From: a bacterium | GTDB lineage: Bacteria > Pseudomonadota > Gammaproteobacteria > Burkholderiales > Thiobacteraceae | Assembly: GCA_027438535.1 (NCBI GenBank) | Contig: DAIAMA010000005.1 | Coordinates: 1 to 17,157 of the forward strand | Length of the DNA: 17,157 nt | Direction: 5' to 3' | Shown: positions 1 through 5,765 of the stretch, piece after piece | Numbering within the stretch: the first letter of the stretch is position 1 | Layout of the letters: the number at the start of each line of letters is the position of its first letter | Translations under genes and position numbers: made by a program | Notes under the pieces: generated by a model | Told to the model about the DNA's origin: nothing | The model's input: only the letters and a program-made list of their open reading frames with translations | Database searches by the model: none

Positions 1-228
1 GCCTATCGTTTCCGCGAGATAGCGATTGCGCGTGTCGGCGAGCCGGGTTAATTCGATCACCTTGTCGTTTTTGCGCTGCGCCAGACTCATCAAGCCATCG
101 GCGTCGCCCTTGACGAGCGCCGACTGTTCCGCGGAGAGTAATTGGTGAAACTGACGAAAGGCTTCAAGCTCGCGCTTAAGGCCGAGAAGAAAGGCATTCA
201 GGCTGCCGGAATCAGGCTCCTGTGCCAA
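1..228 (-). CDS. flgN: FlgN flagellar export chaperone, partial (3' end outside window)
   Basis: The first 76 codons are visible and the rest lies beyond the left edge. FlgN is the cytoplasmic chaperone that holds the hook-filament junction proteins FlgK and FlgL before export. The visible part is helical and charged, with the segment LNAFLLGLKRELEAFRQFH followed by a heptad-like LLSAEQSALVKGDADGLM stretch, as in the FlgN family. The frame has a stop (the flgM TGA, 232-234) two codons upstream, so the start must be the TTG at 226-228 or further in. An AAGG sequence about 7 bases ahead of the TTG supports that start. It directly follows flgM, the common flgM-flgN order. The identification rests on pattern and position, because the helical sequence alone is not very diagnostic. 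Confidence 0.8.
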   Translation of the reverse strand, partial: MAQEPDSGSLNAFLLGLKRELEAFRQFHQLLSAEQSALVKGDADGLMSLAQRKNDKVIELTRLADTRNRYLAETIG

Positions 229-231
229 AGT

Positions 232-546
232 TCAGCCTTTATGGTTAAGAACCAACTCTTTGACAGTGCTCAACAAGCGGTCGGCCACCACATCCGGGTT
301 GACCCGAAAGCGCCCTTCGCTGATCGCCTGCTTAATTGCTTCCACGCGCGCGCTATCGACGACTTGCACGTTTTCCAAGCTGCTTTCCAATGCGTGAAGC
401 TGCGACGAAAGCGGCCCAATATCGACTTTTTCCTGCGAACCCGTGGCGCGCGGCGTTTTCGCCGCCCCGCCGCGGGTCTTAGATGCGGCTTGGCTCGCTT
501 TAGTCTGCGATACCGGCTTAACGGAGTTATCAATCTTCAAGGCCAT
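232..546 (-). CDS. flgM: FlgM anti-sigma-28 factor
   Basis: FlgM binds FliA (sigma-28) in the cytoplasm until the hook-basal body is complete and is then exported, which releases FliA for late flagellar genes. The protein is about 104 residues, normal for the family. The N-terminal KIDNSVKPV is the family's export-side signature. The C-terminal half (DIGPLSSQLHALESSL through IKQAISEGRFRVNPDVVADRLL) matches the helical sigma-28-binding region. Three starts are possible: GTG at 567, ATG at 546, and TTG at 540. The TTG would give MKIDNS exactly and has GAGG at a better distance (about 8 bases), whereas GAGGG is only one base from the ATG. A sigma-28 promoter lies just upstream. FliA, its target, is encoded in the same window. 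Confidence 0.9.
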   Translation of the reverse strand: MALKIDNSVKPVSQTKASQAASKTRGGAAKTPRATGSQEKVDIGPLSSQLHALESSLENVQVVDSARVEAIKQAISEGRFRVNPDVVADRLLSTVKELVLNHKG

Positions 547-589
547 GCCCTCGATTTTACCGAGCACGGAAATGCCATGCCCAGTTGAA

Positions 590-617
590 TTTTCGGCTAG
601 AAAGCCTAGAAACTTTA
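590..617 (-). promoter_or_regulatory. Predicted sigma-28 (FliA) promoter of flgM-flgN
   Basis: On the minus strand TAAAGTTT (610-617) is followed after 12 bases by GCCGAAAA (590-597). The sigma-28 consensus is TAAAGTTT, about 11 bases, GCCGATAA, so the -35 is perfect and the -10 differs at one base with a spacer one base longer. Transcription would start near 583, some 35-40 bases ahead of the flgM ATG. It agrees with the known late-class control of flgM and forms a feedback loop with the fliA gene in this window. Confidence 0.75.
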
Positions 618-664
618 GCCGCTTATGATGACGCCACGGTAATTCGTCGTAGCCTCAAGACACA

Positions 665-697
665 CGCCAGAAAAGGCTTTCAAGCAATTTTCCGGCG
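665..697 (-). other. Inverted repeat between flgA remnant and flgM
   Basis: In minus-strand RNA, CGCCGGAAAA (688-697) pairs with TTTTCUGGCG (665-674), ten pairs including one G-U, with a 13-base loop. It lies upstream of the flgM promoter and downstream of the flgA remnant. There is no following U tract, so an intrinsic terminator is doubtful. It may be a factor-dependent stop or a chance stem. The rest of 547-786 shows no open frame I would call a gene. Confidence 0.35.
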
Positions 698-786
698 CTT
701 CGTCCGGGATGCGACAACGGTTTAGTTTAACAACAAATACCTGCAAAGTCTAAGCATTCGCGGTGTAAGCGAGGGCGGTGCTGGTC

Positions 787-1157
787 TCAATACTGTACCT
801 CGACCGTACCGTCGGCACGCACCACGCCACTCACGGTTTGGCCGTTTTGCGCCTTGATTTGCACTTGCTGCCCCACTGCGGCGTTCGACATTGCCTTGCC
901 TTCCGAACTCACCCTGAAGCCTTGGCCCTGCGCGATGACCCGGACGCTTTGTCCCTGGCGCACGACGATAGGCGCACGCAACATATCCTGACGCAACGGA
1001 TACCCGGCGACGACACCGACTGTCAGCACCTTGCCGACAACCAGGAAGCGCTGAGAATTCTGCTCGGCGCAAATACCACGACGGCCCATCTCTATGGCGC
1101 TGACGGCCAAGCTTATGCGACAACGCCGGTAGGGAGCGGGCGCCCTTTAGGCAAGGC
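787..1157 (-). pseudogene. flgA: FlgA P-ring chaperone, 5'-truncated and apparently frameshifted remnant
   Basis: FlgA is a periplasmic chaperone for P-ring assembly, normally about 220-240 residues with a Sec signal peptide. Only the C-terminal SAF-type half is recognisable: VVGKVLTVGVVAGYPLRQDM, then APIVVRQGQSVRVIAQG, VSSEGKAMSNAAVGQQVQI and SGVVRADGTVEVQY, ending at TGA 787-789. The frame can begin only at TTG 1110 or ATG 1089, giving 107 or 100 residues without signal peptide or N-terminal domain. Just upstream, another frame reads ALPKGRPL (1134-1157), which resembles the start of the FlgA SAF domain (Leu-Pro-x-Gly) but is cut by TAA 1113-1115 and preceded by TAG 1158-1160. I infer a broken gene. 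A short functional protein is unlikely because it could not enter the periplasm. An intact flgA may exist elsewhere in the genome. Confidence 0.7.
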
Positions 1158-1162
1158 CTAAA
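1146..1162. repeat. Perfect short inverted repeat in the motD-flgA junction
   Basis: TTTAGGC (1146-1152) and GCCTAAA (1156-1162) are exact inverse copies around a 3-base loop. The structure lies at the upstream edge of the recognisable flgA sequence. It could be a small hairpin, a weak terminator behind motD, or a chance palindrome at a rearrangement scar. No U tract follows on either strand. Confidence 0.45.
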
Positions 1163-1204
1163 ACGGTATTTAAGCCATGGGGGACGCGGGACCTCATGGA
1201 GAAA

Positions 1205-1213
1205 CCCCCCCCC
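1205..1213. repeat. Homopolymer tract of nine C (nine G on the coding strand)
   Basis: Nine consecutive C on the plus strand, flanked by GAAA and GTGTTTC, sit 16 bases downstream of the motD stop codon in the non-coding junction towards the flgA remnant. GAAAC and GTTTC on the two sides could form a 5-bp stem around it. A run of this length is prone to slippage and to assembly error. Confidence 0.8.
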
Positions 1214-1228
1214 GTGTTTCCCCAGTAT

Positions 1229-2035
1229 TTACTGCACTTGCGGCGCTTCCGGGAGTGCGCCGGCGATGGGGATTTCCTTGGCTTTGTCCTGCACTTCGGA
1301 AATGATCAAAATAGTGACGCGGCGATTACGCGCGCGCGAGGCATTATCGGTATTCGGGACGACCGGGCGATTGTCGGCATAGCCGATCGCAACCATGCGC
1401 TCCGGCGCCACGCCATTCGCGGCGAATAGGCGTACCACGCTACTCGCGCGCGCGGAAGACAGTTCCCAGTTGGAGGGGTAAAACGGGGTATTGATCGGCA
1501 AGTCGTCGGTATGGCCTTCGACTTGTATCCGGTTCGGCGCTTGCGCCAGGACATGCGCCACCGCCGTGAGCGCCTTTTCCGATTCGGTTTGCAGCGTTGC
1601 CTGGCCGGGTGCGAACAGCACCGAGGCATTGATTTCCACCGTCACGCCGCGCAGGCTCTGCGTGATTTTTACCCGGTTGTCCTTGACCAGCGGTGCCAAT
1701 ACCTTGAGCAGGTCTTGCGCCATTTGGCGCATGTCTTCGGTTTGTTTCTTGATCTTGCGTTCGGCCTCCGTCTCGGGTTTGTGCAGCGGCGCGGGCGTGA
1801 TGCGTTGCGGCGCCGATTGCGGTTGATCCAGATGCAACGGCTGATCGGCGGTTGGTGGGCTTTTAAAAGCGTTGACCAGGGAATCGGATAAGACGCGATA
1901 CTTGCCTTCATTGACAGAAGAAATCGCATACATCACGACGAAAAAAGCGAACAACAGCGTGATGAAATCGGCGTAGGAAACCAGCCAGCGCTCGTGGTTT
2001 TCGTGTTCTTCCGGAGGTTTCTTGCGGCGGCGCAT
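1229..2035 (-). CDS. motD: MotD flagellar stator protein (MotB family, OmpA-like domain)
   Basis: This is the peptidoglycan-anchored half of the stator that powers flagellar rotation together with MotC. It has 268 residues. After a basic, cytoplasmic N-terminus there is one membrane segment (about 18-40) containing the ion-binding aspartate in SYADFITLL (Asp23, equivalent to E. coli MotB Asp32). A proline/charged linker (about 55-100) leads to the OmpA-like domain (about 140-250), with VEGHTDDLPINTPFYPSNWELS, SSARASSVVRLF and SRARNRRVTILI contacting peptidoglycan. The ATG is preceded by GGAG at 6 bases. It lies 26 bases behind motC and appears to be the last intact gene of the flhB-to-motD unit. 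MotD rather than MotB is chosen because of the pairing with MotC behind fliA. Ion specificity (H+ or Na+) cannot be read with certainty. Confidence 0.93.
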   Translation of the reverse strand: MRRRKKPPEEHENHERWLVSYADFITLLFAFFVVMYAISSVNEGKYRVLSDSLVNAFKSPPTADQPLHLDQPQSAPQRITPAPLHKPETEAERKIKKQTEDMRQMAQDLLKVLAPLVKDNRVKITQSLRGVTVEINASVLFAPGQATLQTESEKALTAVAHVLAQAPNRIQVEGHTDDLPINTPFYPSNWELSSARASSVVRLFAANGVAPERMVAIGYADNRPVVPNTDNASRARNRRVTILIISEVQDKAKEIPIAGALPEAPQVQ

Positions 2036-2061
2036 GCAGGCTCCGATAAATAAGACCCGGT

Positions 2062-2811
2062 TCAGACCAGATAGCCCTGGAGCTTGCGCTCGATGAGGCG
2101 CGGATTCTCGCCATTGGCGACGGCGATTGAACCTTCGATCAGCATTTCGCGCAGCATGATTTCGCGCCCGATAATACTTTTAAGCTTATTCGCCAGGGGA
2201 AGAAAAATCAGATTGGCAGAGCCTACGCCGTATACCGTGGCGACGAAGGCGACAGCGATGCCGGCGCCGAGCTTGCTGGGATCGGACAGGTTTTCCATGA
2301 CATGGATTAAGCCCAGCACCGCGCCCAGGATGCCGATGGTGGGGGAGTATCCGCCAGCCGCCTCCCACACCTTGGCCGCTTGGCGCTGCTGCGATTCGTA
2401 GGCATCTATTTCCACTTGCAAGGTTTCGCGCAGGGCTTCGGGCTCGGCGCCGTCGATGAGCATTTGCAAGCCGCGCTTGGCGAAGGGATCGTCGAGATCT
2501 TCGATCGCCGGTTCCAAGGCGAGCAGGCCGCCGCGGCGCGCGGTGTTGCTCCATGTCATGATTTGCTGAATAAGGTGTTCTCCGTCCAATACCGGCGACA
2601 CGAAAGCCCATTTGGCCATGCGCATGCCGCGCAGAAAAACCGGTAGCGCGCTTTGTAGCATGACGGCGCCCAATGTGCCGCCGATTACAATCACGAACGC
2701 GGTGACTTGTAGTAGCGAAGCGACATGCCCGCCTTCCAGCAATTGGCCGCCGACGATGGCGACGATGGCGAGGAGCAGGCCGGCGATGCTAATGAGGTCG
2801 AACTTGCGCAT
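2062..2811 (-). CDS. motC: MotC flagellar stator protein (MotA/PomA family)
   Basis: MotC is the four-helix inner-membrane ion channel subunit of the stator and partners MotD. It has 249 residues, the length of the PomA/MotC group and shorter than E. coli MotA (295). Membrane segments are at about 5-24, 33-52, 153-172 and 183-205. The cytoplasmic loop carries the conserved charge patch RRGGLLALE (about 92-100) that engages FliG. The two channel prolines are present in GGYSPTIGILGAV (Pro157) and LIFLPLANKL (Pro205). Helix 4 is AGIAVAFVATVYGVGSANLI. The ATG at 2809-2811 lacks a clear ribosome-binding site. The gap to fliA is 35 bases. Family membership is certain; the MotC name rests on length and operon position. 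Confidence 0.93.
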   Translation of the reverse strand: MRKFDLISIAGLLLAIVAIVGGQLLEGGHVASLLQVTAFVIVIGGTLGAVMLQSALPVFLRGMRMAKWAFVSPVLDGEHLIQQIMTWSNTARRGGLLALEPAIEDLDDPFAKRGLQMLIDGAEPEALRETLQVEIDAYESQQRQAAKVWEAAGGYSPTIGILGAVLGLIHVMENLSDPSKLGAGIAVAFVATVYGVGSANLIFLPLANKLKSIIGREIMLREMLIEGSIAVANGENPRLIERKLQGYLV

Positions 2812-2846
2812 GGCTGGGTTTGAATGGAGTCCGCGCGCCGTGGCGC

Positions 2847-3563
2847 TTAGCGTTTATCCTGGATCCACTCCATAAGCTTGGCACGGAGCCGCACTACTGC
2901 CTGGCTATGAAGTTGGCACACGCGCGATTCGGATACGCCCAAGACTTCACCGATCTCACGCAAGTTCAGTTCTTGTTCGTAATACATGCCCATCATTTGT
3001 TTCTCGCGCTCGGGCAGCATGCTGATGGCTTCGATAAGAACTTTACGAAAACCCTCGTCCTCCAACATTTGCAACGGATCGTTCGCGTTTCCCGCGACGT
3101 GGCGTTCAAAAAAATCGGCATCATCCGAATCTTGCAAGTCTTCGTAATACAGGAGTTGATGACCGCGTGCGTCGAGTAGCATTTGCTGGTAGTCGGCAAG
3201 AAGGAGATTCATCTCCTTTGCCACCTCGGCCTCGCTGGGCGCACGCTTGTTTTTTTGCTCCAGCTTGTTGATGGTGGCCTCGATCTGGCGCAGGCTTTTG
3301 CGCACGGTGCGCGGTAGCCAATCGGCTTGGCGCAACTCGTCCAGCATGGAGCCGCGAATGCGCTGCACGGCGTAGGGTTCGAATTGCGCACCCTGTGCAT
3401 CGTCGTAATGCTCGGCGGCATCCATCAGGCCGATGAGCCCGGCTTGGATCAAGTCGTCCACTTGCACGCTCGCCGGCAGCTTGGCCATCAGATGATAGGC
3501 GATCCGCTTCACCAGCGGCGCGAATTTCTTGACGTATTGTTCGGTATTCAACGGGGTATTCAA
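2847..3563 (-). CDS. fliA: FliA, RNA polymerase sigma-28 factor for flagellar genes
   Basis: FliA directs RNA polymerase to late flagellar and chemotaxis promoters and is held by FlgM. It has 238 residues, the family length. Region 2 spans about 10-80: LVKRIAYHLMAKLP, VDDLIQAGLIGLMDAAEHYD, and YAVQRIRGSMLDELRQADW with the core-binding and -10 recognition helices. Region 3 covers about 85-150. Region 4 holds LPEREKQMMGMYYEQELNLREIGEVLGVSESRV with the -35 helix-turn-helix. The start is TTG at 3561-3563 with AGG about 8 bases upstream. The first ATG is at residue 26 and would cut into conserved region 2, so the TTG is preferred. A second in-frame TTG follows four codons later. It lies 29 bases behind fleN. 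Confidence 0.96.
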   Translation of the reverse strand: MNTPLNTEQYVKKFAPLVKRIAYHLMAKLPASVQVDDLIQAGLIGLMDAAEHYDDAQGAQFEPYAVQRIRGSMLDELRQADWLPRTVRKSLRQIEATINKLEQKNKRAPSEAEVAKEMNLLLADYQQMLLDARGHQLLYYEDLQDSDDADFFERHVAGNANDPLQMLEDEGFRKVLIEAISMLPEREKQMMGMYYEQELNLREIGEVLGVSESRVCQLHSQAVVRLRAKLMEWIQDKR

Positions 3564-3592
3564 GCGGTACCTGGGCGTTATTGAAAAAATGG

Positions 3593-4477
3593 CTACGCAC
3601 GGACGGCCGATTCCGTCATCTTGCTCGACATGATAAGCCGTTGCAGGAATCCCTCCAAGTGCCCGTCATCTTCGCGCATCATGGGCCAAACCGCAATGGC
3701 TTGCGCCAGGGCGCGGTAGGCACGGCTGGAAGGTGCATCGGGGAAAATCTCCACTACCGGCTTGGCAAGCCGGTTAGCGCGCTTGACCGTTTCATCCCAA
3801 GGAATCGGATGGAGTTCTTCCAGCCGCGCGTTGAGATAACGCGTCGCGGCCGCAAGCATATTATTATAAACAGCGGTGGCATCGCCACTGGTTTTCGTTT
3901 TCGCGGCCTGGAGATGGAAATGACGCCGTCCATATTCTTGCGCCAGCTGCTTGATAAGCGCATAGGACTGCGTAATCGCGGCGTGCTCCGGACTTACCAC
4001 GACCAGTACGTCATCCGCCGCCGCCGTCGCGGCGAGGGTAATGTGGCTGCGATCGGCGGCTAAGTCGATCAGCACGATATCGGGTTGCCGCGGCAGCATG
4101 GCCAGCGCGCGCGCGAGCTGGTCCCGGCTCTCCGGCATCAGGTGCGCGGCGCGGCGCAATCCTTCGCGCGCGGGCAGAACCTGCAGTGCCGCGCCATAGG
4201 ACAACAGCGCTTGAGGCAGCGCGATCTGTTGCTTGAGCACCTGCGACAATTCAAAGCGCGGCGCAAGGCCCAGGCGTGCCGCGCTGCTGTCGGCACCGAT
4301 GCCTTCGTCGATGATGAGCACCGATTTTCCCTGGGTGGCCAATGCGTGCGCCAGATTGATCACGACGCTGGTTTGGCCGACGCGCGGTTTGCCGCTCGCC
4401 ACCGCGATAACACGCAAGCGATCGCGCCCCAACAGCCGGCGTAAGCCTTCCGCTTGATCGAAGGCGAAGCTGCTCAT
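3593..4477 (-). CDS. fleN: FleN/FlhG flagellar number regulator, MinD-like ATPase with altered P-loop
   Basis: FleN (FlhG) is a MinD-family protein that limits flagellar number by acting on the master activator FleQ and by stimulating the FlhF GTPase. It has 294 residues from this ATG. The N-terminus contains DQAEGLR (7-13), exactly the DQAxxLR activator helix known to act on FlhF. The deviant Walker A loop reads GKPRVGQT (29-36). The family norm is GKGGVGKT, so the first lysine is kept but the P-loop lysine is Gln35 and the Gly pair is Pro-Arg. The following motif is LIIDEGIGADS (normally DADLG), and the Walker B-like strand is IVLIDLAAD. The start lies 4 bases after the flhF stop. An upstream extension into flhF is possible but unsupported. 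The altered loop may weaken ATP hydrolysis; this is inference. Confidence 0.92.
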   Translation of the reverse strand: MSSFAFDQAEGLRRLLGRDRLRVIAVASGKPRVGQTSVVINLAHALATQGKSVLIIDEGIGADSSAARLGLAPRFELSQVLKQQIALPQALLSYGAALQVLPAREGLRRAAHLMPESRDQLARALAMLPRQPDIVLIDLAADRSHITLAATAAADDVLVVVSPEHAAITQSYALIKQLAQEYGRRHFHLQAAKTKTSGDATAVYNNMLAAATRYLNARLEELHPIPWDETVKRANRLAKPVVEIFPDAPSSRAYRALAQAIAVWPMMREDDGHLEGFLQRLIMSSKMTESAVRA

Positions 4478-4481
4478 GGAA

Positions 4482-5765
4482 TTAAGACAAGGTTGTGCCA
4501 AGGAAGGAGCGCGCTTCCTCTTCGCGCGCACTGATCATGAGCGGATATTCCTCTTCACGCGGCTGATGCGCCGTATCCGGCGCGCACTTGAAGGCGCGAT
4601 CCACCAAGTACTGATTGTGCGCCAAGTGTAAATCTTCCGGCACGCGCTGGCCATTGGTCACATAGTGGATAGCAAGCTTATGCCGTACCGAAACATCCAA
4701 CGCCGGAGCCAAGTTCAGGGCTTCGTCGATTTTGGTGAGAATGGCGCCGGCGAAACCATTGCCTTGATAAGCGCGCACCACGTCGTCCAAGGTGCCGGCT
4801 TGGGCGGTGGCGGAAAGCAGTAGCAAGCGTTGCACGTGGGTATTGCTGGAAAGCAAGGCGAGTTGCTCGCGAATGCGGCTATCGCGTTGGCTCATGCCCG
4901 CGGTGTCGATGAGCACCAGATGTTTGTGGCGTAGCTCGCTCAGGGTACGGCCGAGTTCGGTTTCGTCTTTCACCGCATATACCGGCGCATTGAGAATTTT
5001 GCCGTAGATTTTGAGTTGTTCGTGCGCGCCGATGCGATAGGTATCGGTGGTGATGAGCGCCAGGCTCGCCGCCCCCTGCTTGAGTACGCAGCGCGCCGCG
5101 AGCTTGGCTATGGTCGTGGTCTTGCCGACACCGGTTGGGCCGACTAAAGCATAAACGCCGCCGTGCGCGAGGGGGTCATCCTGGGGACTCGCGCAACGCA
5201 AATTGTGCGCAATGGCGTTGCGCATCCAGCGCAGCGATTGTTCCTGATCCAATGCTTTCGGCAATGCGCTGGATAGTTCGCGCGCGAGACGGGGCGAGAA
5301 TCCTACGCCCAGCAAAGTGCGCAGCACATCGAATTTCAGCGGGTCGGCGGATTTCATTTCACGCCAAGCCAGGTTCACCAGTTGACTTTCAATCAAGCTG
5401 CGAATGCTTTGTACTTCCTGCGTCAGCGTCTCGACTATGCGCGTGGATTCCGGTGCCGGGCTGGGCGACGCGACCGTTTCGCGCGGAGCAGGCGTGGTGG
5501 CCGATGGCGCGGCGGGCGCGGTGCGCGCATGCGAGGCCGCATCCAGCACTTGCAAGCCCGGGATGTCATGCCGTAGCGGCGCGGTGGCGGCATTCTGGGC
5601 GGGGCCGCCGGTGAGGGCGGCGATATCGTTTTCGGCCATGGCCATGATTTCAACCCGGCCGTTTTGCACGCGGTTGGAGAGGATCAACGCTTCCGCGCCC
5701 AAGGCATCGCGCACTTGTTGCAAAGCGTCGCGGGTGGTGGCGGCGGTGAATTTTTTGACGATCAT
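4482..5765 (-). CDS. flhF: FlhF, SRP-type GTPase that positions the flagellum
   Basis: FlhF is the membrane-recruited GTPase that marks the site (usually a pole) for flagellar assembly. It has 427 residues. The N-terminal B domain starts MIVKKFTAATTRDALQQV, followed by a low-complexity Ala/Pro/Thr linker (about 55-110). The helical N domain runs about 112-200. The G domain shows GPTGVGKTTT (209-218), DTYRIGAHEQLKIY (241-254), the Walker B DTAG (287-290) and the guanine-specificity motif TKIDEA (344-349). The start ATG overlaps the flhA stop as ATGA, with GGGAGG 6 bases upstream, so the pair is translationally coupled. FlhF dimers are normally stimulated by the DQAxxLR helix of FleN, encoded next. 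Together with fleN it suggests a polar flagellum. Confidence 0.97.
   Translation of the reverse strand: MIVKKFTAATTRDALQQVRDALGAEALILSNRVQNGRVEIMAMAENDIAALTGGPAQNAATAPLRHDIPGLQVLDAASHARTAPAAPSATTPAPRETVASPSPAPESTRIVETLTQEVQSIRSLIESQLVNLAWREMKSADPLKFDVLRTLLGVGFSPRLARELSSALPKALDQEQSLRWMRNAIAHNLRCASPQDDPLAHGGVYALVGPTGVGKTTTIAKLAARCVLKQGAASLALITTDTYRIGAHEQLKIYGKILNAPVYAVKDETELGRTLSELRHKHLVLIDTAGMSQRDSRIREQLALLSSNTHVQRLLLLSATAQAGTLDDVVRAYQGNGFAGAILTKIDEALNLAPALDVSVRHKLAIHYVTNGQRVPEDLHLAHNQYLVDRAFKCAPDTAHQPREEEYPLMISAREEEARSFLGTTLS

Noticed and set aside
722..1123. Minus-strand open frame overlapping the flgA remnant (133 codons)
   Set aside because: It is another reading frame of the flgA sequence. 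Its protein is Arg/Ser-rich with no family pattern, while the overlapping frame carries clear FlgA motifs.
2847..3563. General or extracytoplasmic sigma factor instead of FliA
   Set aside because: Length, complete regions 2-4, and position between fleN and motC, with flgM nearby, specify sigma-28.
3581..4063. Plus-strand open frame of 160 codons opposite fleN
   Set aside because: It is antisense to a well-recognised gene, in a GC-rich region where opposite-strand open frames are common, with no recognisable domain.
4478..4531. N-terminal extension of FleN into flhF
   Set aside because: The extra 18 residues are basic and unlike the family. The internal ATG gives MSSFAFDQAEGLRRLL with the expected DQAxxLR position.
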